Part shown: one piece after another, positions 5,790 to 11,156 of the stretch
How positions within the stretch are numbered: position 1 is the stretch's first letter
Layout of the letters: every line of letters begins with the position of its first letter
NCBI GenBank assembly: GCA_038237665.1
Contig: JBBRYK010000081.1
Span: forward strand, 1 to 12,280
Length of the DNA: 12,280 bases
Reading direction: 5' to 3'
Source of the DNA: JBBRYK01 sp038237665
Lineage (GTDB): Bacteria; Actinomycetota; Thermoleophilia; Gaiellales; Gaiellaceae
Position numbers and translations under genes: made by a program
The notes under the pieces: model-generated
The model's database searches: none
Told to the model about the DNA's origin: nothing
The model's input: only the letters and a program-made list of their open reading frames with translations

Positions 5790-6814
5790 GGGCGTGCGAG
5801 GAGGCTCTCGAAGGTCGGGTCGCCTCGCCGGCGCGGCGGGCGCACCTCGCGCCAGGTGCACTGCTCCGGGTCTTTTTCGGGGCGGAAGCGCAGAAACCGT
5901 GTTCCGTGGCGGAACCGGTTGTGCTCGAGCTTGTCGTAGCGAACCTCGCAGACGAGCTCAGGCCGCACCGGATTCCAGTCGAGCTCTTTTCCGCGTGACC
6001 AGCGGCTCTGTCCCCCCGGGATGCGCTTGTCCGAGATGAAGCCCTCCTGGCGAAGCGGCGGCAGCCGCTCGTGCAGCTCGCGGCGCACGGCCGCGGGGAA
6101 GCCGGATGCGTGGCCGACGAAGTCGAGCTTGCCGTCCTTGTCGTAGAGGCCGAGTAGAAGCGTGGAGATCTGGCCCTCGACCTTGTCCGACCAGCGGAAA
6201 CCGACGATCACGCAGTCCGCGGTCTTGTGCTTCTTCACCTTCAGGACACCCTCGCGCGAGCCGGGCAGGTAGGGCAGGTCGAGCTTCTTGCAGACGACGC
6301 CGTCGAGGCCGGCCGCCTCGAGCCGGTTGAGCCACTCCTGGGCTTCGTCCTCGTCGCGGCTCATCGGAGAGAGCCGGAAGGCCTTGGCCAGCCGCTCGAG
6401 GTGGGCGCGACGCTTCTCGAGGGGCTCTTGGTGGATCGGCTTGCCCTTCCAGAGCAGCATGTCGAAGACGATGTACTCGGCCGGGATCTCGGCTGACAGC
6501 CTCCGGATGCGGCTCTCGGCGGGGTGTAGCCGTAGCTGCATGGCGTCGAAGTCGAGGCGCCCATCCCGGCTGATCACGATCTCGCCGTCGAGCGCGGAGT
6601 GGGGTGGAAGCAGATCTCCCAAGGCGCGGAGCTCGGGGAAATAGCGGAGCAGCGGCCGGCCGTTTCGGCTCCAGAGCGCCAGCTCGCCCTCGAGGTTTTC
6701 CAGCACGCCCCTGAAGCCGTCCCACTTGGGCTCGTACTGCCAGCCGTCCGGCCGCGGGAGCTCGGCGACGAGCTCGGCCTCCATTGGAGGGAATGGAAGG
6801 TCTGCGTGGGGCAT
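5786..6814 (-). CDS. ligC: ATP-dependent DNA ligase, LigC type
   Basis: This 342-residue protein is a minimal two-domain ATP-dependent ligase (adenylation plus OB fold). The adenylated lysine is Lys30 in motif I (EPKWDGFR). Next come LDGEIV (75-80, motif III region), YIVFDMLLW (114-122, motif IIIa), DGVVCKK (171-177, motif IV, with Asp in place of the commoner Glu) and LKVKKHKTADCVIVGF (191-206, motif V). The C-terminal block GGQSRW...DWNPVRPELVCEVRYD and RFRHGTRFLRFRP is typical of LigC-type enzymes rather than the ligase domain of fused LigD. It should seal nicks left by gap filling, and mycobacterial LigC is linked with a Prim-PolC polymerase like the gene at 3521. Start ATG 6814 has little Shine-Dalgarno. 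A TAGCCT hexamer lies 9 bases upstream. It heads a three-gene operon. Confidence 0.94.
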   Translation of the reverse strand: MPHADLPFPPMEAELVAELPRPDGWQYEPKWDGFRGVLENLEGELALWSRNGRPLLRYFPELRALGDLLPPHSALDGEIVISRDGRLDFDAMQLRLHPAESRIRRLSAEIPAEYIVFDMLLWKGKPIHQEPLEKRRAHLERLAKAFRLSPMSRDEDEAQEWLNRLEAAGLDGVVCKKLDLPYLPGSREGVLKVKKHKTADCVIVGFRWSDKVEGQISTLLLGLYDKDGKLDFVGHASGFPAAVRRELHERLPPLRQEGFISDKRIPGGQSRWSRGKELDWNPVRPELVCEVRYDKLEHNRFRHGTRFLRFRPEKDPEQCTWREVRPPRRRGDPTFESLLARP

Positions 6815-6823
6815 CGACGTGAC

Positions 6824-6829
6824 AGGCTA
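6824..6829 (-). promoter_or_regulatory. Possible -10 element for the ligase operon
   Basis: TAGCCT on the minus strand fits TANNNT and ends 9 bases before ATG 6814, implying a leader of only a few bases. It overlaps the left arm of the 6825-6835 palindrome. The spacing is looser than at the other sites. Confidence 0.3.
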
Positions 6830-6835
6830 ATAGCC
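6825..6835. repeat. Perfect 11-base palindrome in a divergent intergenic gap
   Basis: GGCTA-A-TAGCC is an exact inverted repeat around a single central base. It lies in the 21-base gap between the ligase ATG (6814) and the GTG of the 93-residue gene (6836), abutting the latter. It could be a small operator, or chance. Confidence 0.6.
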
Positions 6836-7117
6836 GTGAGCGAGCTCGACGGAGTATGGGAGGTCGAGCGCACCGGCGGCGCGCTACCGCCGCTCCACGG
6901 CGTGACCAAGGAGATCCACGGCGACCAGGGCGCTACGCGGGTTGCGGGTATCCCGGCCCTGCCGTTCGATGTTCGCGGCCGCGCCTTGCATTACCGCGGG
7001 CTGTTTCGAGGCTTCGTCGACGAGCTCGAGCCCGATGCGGACGGGTTCCGCGGACGTGCCACCTTTCGGGGCAGGGAGTTCGGAACTTTCATGCTGAGGC
7101 GGCGCAGCGGCCCGTAG
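6836..7117 (+). CDS. Small conserved-looking protein of unknown function (93 aa)
   Basis: I do not recognise a named family. The frame from GTG 6836 to TAG 7117 encodes 93 residues with a compact beta-rich pattern: SELDGVWEVERTGGALPPL, a basic segment TKEIHG, LPFDVRGRALHYRGLF and GFRGRATFRGREFGTFML. There are no cysteines, signal peptide or membrane segment. Alternating hydrophobic strands with Gly turns suggest a small lipocalin/barrel-like or half-barrel fold, but this is only an impression. The GTG start is preferred over longer in-frame starts (back to 6599), because those run antisense through the ligase gene. An AGG 9 bases upstream is a weak ribosome-binding site. It lies 10 bases before fabF on the same strand, though fabF seems to have its own promoter. 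Confidence 0.72.
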   Translation: MSELDGVWEVERTGGALPPLHGVTKEIHGDQGATRVAGIPALPFDVRGRALHYRGLFRGFVDELEPDADGFRGRATFRGREFGTFMLRRRSGP

Positions 7118-7120
7118 AGT
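7115..7120 (+). promoter_or_regulatory. Putative leaderless -10 element for fabF
   Basis: TAGAGT (TANNNT) ends 7 bases before GTG 7128, and there is no Shine-Dalgarno between them. Its first three bases are also the TAG stop codon of the preceding 93-residue gene, so the stop codon and promoter element are the same bases. Confidence 0.5.
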
Positions 7121-7127
7121 TTCGACC

Positions 7128-8369
7128 GTGCGTCGCGTCGCCATTACCGGGCTCGGGGCTGTCACGCCGGTCGGCAACGACGCCCGAGCGACCTGGTGCT
7201 CCGCGGTCGCCGGTGAGAGCGGGATCGACTTCGTCCGGTCCTTCGACGCGAGTGCCCTCCCGGTGCGCATCGCGGCCGAGGTGAAGGATTTCGATCCGAC
7301 CGGCCTTGCCCCGCCGAAGGAGTTGCGCCGGCTCGACCGGAACGTGATCCTCGCCCTCGGTGCCGCTCGCGAGGCGCTTGGAGATGCGGGCCTCGACGGC
7401 GGCGGCGACTATGACCCGAGCCGTTTCGGCATCGTCCTCGGGTCGGCGATCGGCGGTTTCATCGGGATCATGGAGCAGGCGGAGGTCTTCCGCGAGCGTG
7501 GTCTCGATCGGGTCTCGCCGTACTTCATCCCAAGCGTGCTCGTCGATGCAGCGTCCGGGCAGCTGGCGATCTCGCTCGGTCTCAGCGGCCCGAACTGGGC
7601 GCCGGTCTCGGCGTGCGCGACGGGGTCGGACGCCCTCGGGCAGGCCGCGCAGCTGGTCCGGCGAGGCGACGCCGACGCGGCGCTCGCCGGCGGCACCGAG
7701 GCCTGCGTGCACCCGCTCATCTTCGCCGGGTTCTCGGCAATGCGCGGTCTGGTCGCCGAGGAGAAGGATCCGCCCCTCGCCTCACGGCCGTTCGACGCAA
7801 CGCGCGCCGGCTTCGTGATCGGAGAGGGCGCCTGCATTCTCGTGGTCGAGGAGCTCGAGGCTGCGCGTGCGCGCGGGGCAACCGTCTACGCCGAGGTTCT
7901 CGGCTACGGCAACTCGAACGACGCCCACCACATGGCACAGCCCGATCCGGAAGCGGGCGGCGTCGCGCAAATGATGCGACGAGCGCTCGACGGGGCGGGC
8001 GTCGCGCCGGAGCGGGTGGGCTACATCAACGCCCACGGGACGTCGACGCCGCTCGGCGACGCCGCCGAGACACGTGCGATCAAGCAGGTCTTCGGACCGC
8101 ATGCCTACGAGCTCGCGGTCTCGTCGACGAAGTCGGTGATGGGCCATTGCTTCGGGGCGGCCGGCGCGATCGAGGCGATGATGTGCGTGCTGGCGCTCCA
8201 CGAGGCCGTCCTTCCGCCGACGATCAACTACCGCAACCCCGACCCCGAGTGCGACCTGGACTACGTGCCGAACGAGGCGCGACAGACCGAGGTCGACGTC
8301 GCGCTCTCGAACGCGATGGGCCTGGGCGGGCACAACGCCTGCGTCGTGCTGGGTCGCCTCGACGACTAG
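7128..8369 (+). CDS. fabF: Beta-ketoacyl-ACP synthase II
   Basis: This complete 413-residue condensing enzyme (thiolase fold) elongates acyl-ACP with malonyl-ACP in fatty-acid synthesis in the cytoplasm. The active-site Cys163 lies in VSACATGSDAL. His303 is in NAHGTSTPLGD, and Lys335 and His340 are in SSTKSVMGHCFGAAGA, completing the Cys-His-His set with the conserved Lys. The C-terminal glycine loop NAMGLGGHNACVVL (395-408) is intact, and the N-terminus RRVAITGLGAVTPVGND is typical. Length matches FabF. GTG 7128 starts exactly at the conserved N-terminus. No ACP, FabD or FabG gene is adjacent, so this is a solitary copy. It may be the housekeeping enzyme or a specialised paralogue. Confidence 0.96.
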   Translation: MRRVAITGLGAVTPVGNDARATWCSAVAGESGIDFVRSFDASALPVRIAAEVKDFDPTGLAPPKELRRLDRNVILALGAAREALGDAGLDGGGDYDPSRFGIVLGSAIGGFIGIMEQAEVFRERGLDRVSPYFIPSVLVDAASGQLAISLGLSGPNWAPVSACATGSDALGQAAQLVRRGDADAALAGGTEACVHPLIFAGFSAMRGLVAEEKDPPLASRPFDATRAGFVIGEGACILVVEELEAARARGATVYAEVLGYGNSNDAHHMAQPDPEAGGVAQMMRRALDGAGVAPERVGYINAHGTSTPLGDAAETRAIKQVFGPHAYELAVSSTKSVMGHCFGAAGAIEAMMCVLALHEAVLPPTINYRNPDPECDLDYVPNEARQTEVDVALSNAMGLGGHNACVVLGRLDD

Positions 8370-8391
8370 ACGGGCTAACTGCGCGGAGCGC

Positions 8392-8805
8392 TTAGCAGCC
8401 GGTGTCGTACTCGTCGTACCAGAGTCCGTTGACCCTGGTGTAGACGTCCGGCGCGCTTGCCTTCACCGTGAAGAGGACCTTCGTCCCGGAGAGAATCTGG
8501 TAGGCGAGGAAGGCGTTGGCGCCGACCACCTTGTTGCCGGTGACGCGGGTGGTGAGGTTGCCGCTGATCGACTTGCGTGCAGTCGTCTCGCGCTTGAGCC
8601 ACTTGGAGTACGGGCCGCACTTGGACTTGTAGTTGGCGGTATAGGCGGACCAGAGCGCGGGCCAGTTGCTGGCGTTGAAGGCTGCGTTCTGGGCCTTCAG
8701 TGTCGCCACCGCCGATTTGCCGGCGATCGCCGGGCCCGAGGCAAGCGCCGTCGCGCCCAGGATCAGCGCTGCCAGAGCCACCAGTAGGAGTCCTCGGAGC
8801 CGCAC
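8392..8805 (-). CDS. Small secreted protein, possibly NTF2/SnoaL-like (137 aa)
   Basis: The GTG at 8805 gives a classic signal peptide: RLRG, a hydrophobic core LLLVALAALILGATAL and a likely cleavage near AIAG-K. The mature part is about 108 residues. The segment LKAQNAAFNASNWPALWSAY resembles the first helix of NTF2-like proteins, in which a helical start is followed by a curved sheet (here VVGANAFLAYQILSG, KVLFTVKA, VYTRVNGLWYDEY). This assignment is tentative. The only cysteines are Cys63 and the C-terminal residue Cys137, possibly a disulfide. There is no lipobox. Upstream in-frame starts to 8901 would put a charged stretch ahead of the signal peptide, so GTG 8805 is preferred. TACATT 8 bases upstream supports it. 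It converges with fabF, 22 bases apart. Confidence 0.75.
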   Translation of the reverse strand: MRLRGLLLVALAALILGATALASGPAIAGKSAVATLKAQNAAFNASNWPALWSAYTANYKSKCGPYSKWLKRETTARKSISGNLTTRVTGNKVVGANAFLAYQILSGTKVLFTVKASAPDVYTRVNGLWYDEYDTGC

Positions 8806-8813
8806 CGCCGACG

Positions 8814-8819
8814 AATGTA
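8814..8819 (-). promoter_or_regulatory. Putative leaderless -10 element for the 137-residue secreted protein
   Basis: TACATT on the minus strand (TANNNT) ends 8 bases before GTG 8805, and no Shine-Dalgarno is present in between. It helps decide the start codon. Confidence 0.45.
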
Positions 8820-8875
8820 GCCGAGAAGTTCTGGAGCCGCCGTCCACGAAACTGCTCTGTCCTGTGGAGCGATCG

Positions 8876-8911
8876 GCACGCGTTCGACGCACTTCCGACA
8901 CACACGCGTGC
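8876..8911. repeat. 8-base inverted repeat in the 8806-8968 intergenic region
   Basis: GCACGCGT (8876-8883) and its reverse complement ACGCGTGC (8904-8911) are separated by 20 bases. The 163-base gap holds no open frame I would call a gene. The spacing is roughly two helical turns plus, as for an operator upstream of the secreted-protein gene, but the function is unknown. Confidence 0.4.
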
Positions 8912-8968
8912 GGATTTCCTCGTTAGGCTGAGAGTGGAGGGAGGCACGCGGCCGGCCCCGGGGGTTTT

Positions 8969-9622
8969 TCAGCAGTTTGCGGAGATCGAGGCCGGGGTGA
9001 GCTCGTCGATCGAGTCGAGCACCACGGCGGCTTCGGCCAGAGCGGCCTCGTCCGGAGGGAACGTGCGATTCGGGATCGCGACGACGCACATTCCGGCGGC
9101 CTTCGCCGAGCGGATCCCGCTGTGCGAGTCCTCGACGGCGGCGCAATGCGCCGGCTCGACGGCGAGCCGACGCGCCGTTTCGAGGTAGACGTCGGGCGCC
9201 GGCTTCCCGCGCGGCACCTCCTCGCTCGAGACGACCGCGGAGAAGAGTGGCTCCAGCCCCGACAGGTGCAGCGCGAGCTCGATCAACTCGCGGTTCGACG
9301 ACGACGCGAGCCCCAGCGGCCAGACCGCGCCGATGCGTCTCACCGCCTCGACGGCGCCCGGGATCAGCGGCAGCTGCTCGCGGTAGCGCTCCGCCATCCT
9401 CCGTACAACCTCGGCGGAGACCTCCTCCGGAGGCAGAGGCACGCCGACTTCCTCGTGCATGTATCGAGACCACTCCGGCGAGCTCATCCCCATCATTGCC
9501 CGCTGCTGCTCCGGGCCGTACCGTCCGCCGTACTCGCGGGCCAGGCCCTCGCGGACCTCGTCCCAGAGCTCCTCGGTCTGGAGGATGACCCCGTCGAGGT
9601 CGAAGACGACGGCTTCGATCAC
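8969..9622 (-). CDS. HAD superfamily phosphatase (beta-phosphoglucomutase-like)
   Basis: This 217-residue HAD hydrolase has a cap domain between core motifs. Motif I is VVFDLDG with nucleophile Asp8 and acid/base Asp10. The cap runs from about 16 to 88. Motif II is LASSSN (Ser107/108), motif III is Lys140 in PRGKPAPDVYL, and motif IV is VEDSHSGIRSAKAAGM (Glu164-Asp165). The order and spacing match the phosphoglucomutase/phosphoglycolate phosphatase group, which act on small phosphorylated sugars or alcohols; whether this is a phosphatase or a mutase is not decidable. GTG 9622 overlaps the upstream reductase TGA by 4 bases, and it places the DxD at the usual distance from the N-terminus. It is the second gene of a two-gene operon. 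Confidence 0.92.
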   Translation of the reverse strand: MIEAVVFDLDGVILQTEELWDEVREGLAREYGGRYGPEQQRAMMGMSSPEWSRYMHEEVGVPLPPEEVSAEVVRRMAERYREQLPLIPGAVEAVRRIGAVWPLGLASSSNRELIELALHLSGLEPLFSAVVSSEEVPRGKPAPDVYLETARRLAVEPAHCAAVEDSHSGIRSAKAAGMCVVAIPNRTFPPDEAALAEAAVVLDSIDELTPASISANC

Positions 9623-10089
9623 AGTCCGCGATACGCCGAGCCGACGTACACCAGCGGCGGGCGGTCGACACCGGTCTCGGCCTCGTCGACCAGGCCGACG
9701 AAGAGCGTGTGGTCTCCCGCGTCGTACTGCGCCCAGACCGAGCAGACCAGCCACCCGATCGAGCCTTCGAGGAGCGGCGGCCCGGCGCCCTCGCGCACGG
9801 CGACACCCTCCCAAAGCGCGATCGGCGGCAAGCCGTGTGCGAAGTGCGAGGCCAGGTGCTCCTGCTCGGCCGACAGGAGGCTGACGCCGAACGTGCCCGC
9901 CTGCCGCAGGAGTTCGTGCAGCGCGTTCTGCTTGCCGACCGAAATGCCGACCAGAGGCGGCTCGAGTGCCACCGACACCAGAGAGGCCATCGTCGTTGCG
10001 AGGCGTTCACCATCGAGGTCGACGCCGACGACCGAGACGCCGGCGGGGTAACGACGCATCACCTGCCGCAGCTCTTCTGCGCTCGCCAC
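9619..10089 (-). CDS. Flavin reductase-like (split-barrel FMN-binding) protein
   Basis: This 156-residue protein matches the flavin reductase-like domain. It starts LRQVMRRYPAGVSVVGVDLDG. The FMN-contact segment is LATTMASLVSVALEPPLVGISVGK (30-53), followed by TFGVSLLSAEQ. The conserved pair GDHTLFVGLVDEAE (125-138) and PPLVYVGSAYRGL (144-156) closes the barrel. Family members use NAD(P)H to reduce free FMN/FAD for partner monooxygenases, though some are bound-flavin oxidoreductases. No monooxygenase is nearby; the only partner visible is the HAD phosphatase it overlaps by 4 bases. The start GTG 10089 has TATCAT 6 bases upstream and no Shine-Dalgarno. Confidence 0.93.
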   Translation of the reverse strand: MASAEELRQVMRRYPAGVSVVGVDLDGERLATTMASLVSVALEPPLVGISVGKQNALHELLRQAGTFGVSLLSAEQEHLASHFAHGLPPIALWEGVAVREGAGPPLLEGSIGWLVCSVWAQYDAGDHTLFVGLVDEAETGVDRPPLVYVGSAYRGL

Positions 10090-10095
10090 GGGCCG

Positions 10096-10101
10096 ATGAT
10101 A
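10096..10101 (-). promoter_or_regulatory. Putative leaderless -10 element for the flavin reductase-HAD operon
   Basis: TATCAT on the minus strand ends exactly 6 bases before GTG 10089. It is the best match to TATAAT among the start-proximal hexamers here. The rest of the 101-base gap (10090-10190) shows no gene and no clear terminator for the gene ending at 10191. Confidence 0.55.
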
Positions 10102-10190
10102 GGTGTGGGCTCGTGCTGGATGAACGGGGCGTTCGGCTCCTCCGGGCCCGCCACCTTCCGTTGCCTAGTCGGCCGGTTGGAGGCTCGACG

Positions 10191-11114
10191 TCAGTTGTAG
10201 GAGCAGAGCCTGTCCGAGAAGAGCGATTTGCGCTCCGCGTTCGCCTTGGCGTCGCGGTCGCGGTCGTACGGCCCGAGCGTGGAGCCCTGCCAGAGCTGAT
10301 CCGGCAGGACGCCCGTGCCAACCACTGTTGCGCGATAGGCCTCGCCAATTCCTGAGATGCGCTCGCCGTGCGGGAAGAACCCGTAGCAGAAGATTCCGGT
10401 CGGGTTGTGCGTGACGAAGCTGTTCTCGCGCTGCCAGCCGGGCCCGTAGGCCGAGTTGAACGTATCCATGTAGATGAGGACCCCGTAGTTGTCGAGCGGC
10501 GCGCCCTGTGAGTTCGTATGGAAGCCGTACATCGGCTGGCCCAGATAGGTGTACGAGCCGTAGACGTTCTCCCACCGGCGATAGGCCCAGTCCTGCTTGA
10601 CCGTGAAGACCGGGAGGTCCCCCTGCCAGTGCGAGAGGTGAAGCTCCCAGACGCTCTGGTTCGGGTCGGCCGCCGGAAGTCCGTAGTTCGGGAGCATCCT
10701 CTGCCAGCTCTGAACGGCCCAGCTCGACCCATCTGGCGCGGTGCAGGCGGTGACCGCCCACGCCAGGGTCGGACCTCGGTAAGGACCGCACACGTTGCTG
10801 AATCGCTGCCAGAGCAGGGGCAGCTTGTGACTCAGTGACCAGCCCCCGCTGTAGTCGAGCTTGAACTTCATCTGCTGGACACCGGCGGTCGGGGTGTGCG
10901 CGTTGATCGCGTCCCACGCGAGCACGTGTTTGACCTTCCCGCCCGCGGTATAGGTGAGGAGCGCCTTGCCCTGGTTGTTGACCTCGAGCCGGACGTTCTT
11001 CGCGTTGCGGTCGATCAGGTTCGATGCGCCGGCTGCGGGTGCCAGAATGGCAACCGCCGCGACGGCGGCCGTGACAGCGCACAGCAAACCGTATCTGGTG
11101 AAGATTCCGGCCAT
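10191..11114 (-). CDS. Secreted aromatic-rich protein of unknown family (307 aa)
   Basis: I do not recognise a family. ATG 11114 begins a signal peptide (AGIFTRYGL, then a long Ala/Val core ending APAAGA-SN near residue 30). The mature protein of about 277 residues is rich in Trp and Tyr, especially in 130-230 (SSWAVQSWQRMLPNY, HWQGDLPVF, DWAYRRWENVYGSYTYLG). It has four cysteines, at 109, 124, 243 and 304, which could form two disulfides. The first third (NVRLEVNNQGKALLTYTAGG, WDAINAHTP) looks like beta-sandwich strands. No catalytic motif, repeat, sortase signal or membrane anchor is evident, so a soluble exported binding or enzymatic domain is possible. An in-frame extension upstream to 11645 is antisense to the exchanger gene and lacks a signal peptide, so it was rejected. 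It is divergent from the exchanger with a 42-base gap. Confidence 0.8.
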   Translation of the reverse strand: MAGIFTRYGLLCAVTAAVAAVAILAPAAGASNLIDRNAKNVRLEVNNQGKALLTYTAGGKVKHVLAWDAINAHTPTAGVQQMKFKLDYSGGWSLSHKLPLLWQRFSNVCGPYRGPTLAWAVTACTAPDGSSWAVQSWQRMLPNYGLPAADPNQSVWELHLSHWQGDLPVFTVKQDWAYRRWENVYGSYTYLGQPMYGFHTNSQGAPLDNYGVLIYMDTFNSAYGPGWQRENSFVTHNPTGIFCYGFFPHGERISGIGEAYRATVVGTGVLPDQLWQGSTLGPYDRDRDAKANAERKSLFSDRLCSYN

Positions 11115-11156
11115 GTCATACCCATCGGTTGCAGCCGGACGGGGGCGATCCGCCGT

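Noticed and set aside
5786..6814. Ligase domain split off from a fused LigD
   Set aside because: Its motif spacing and C-terminal block fit the LigC-type minimal ligases, which are naturally stand-alone. No fission event needs to be invoked.
8370..8391. Terminator between fabF and the convergent secreted-protein gene
   Set aside because: The 22-base gap has GC-rich sequence but no convincing stem-loop and no T-run on either strand.
8952..8970. GC-rich stretch followed by TTTTT as a rho-independent terminator
   Set aside because: The T-run lies on the plus strand, where no gene ends nearby. The GC stretch is made of loopless palindromes (GGCCGGCC, CCCCGGGG) rather than a stem with a proper loop. 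It is wrongly oriented for the HAD gene.
10896..11156. Long N-terminal extension of the exchanger on the plus strand
   Set aside because: It runs antisense through the secreted-protein gene, has no hydrophobic or family-like content, and would make the protein far longer than CAX exchangers.
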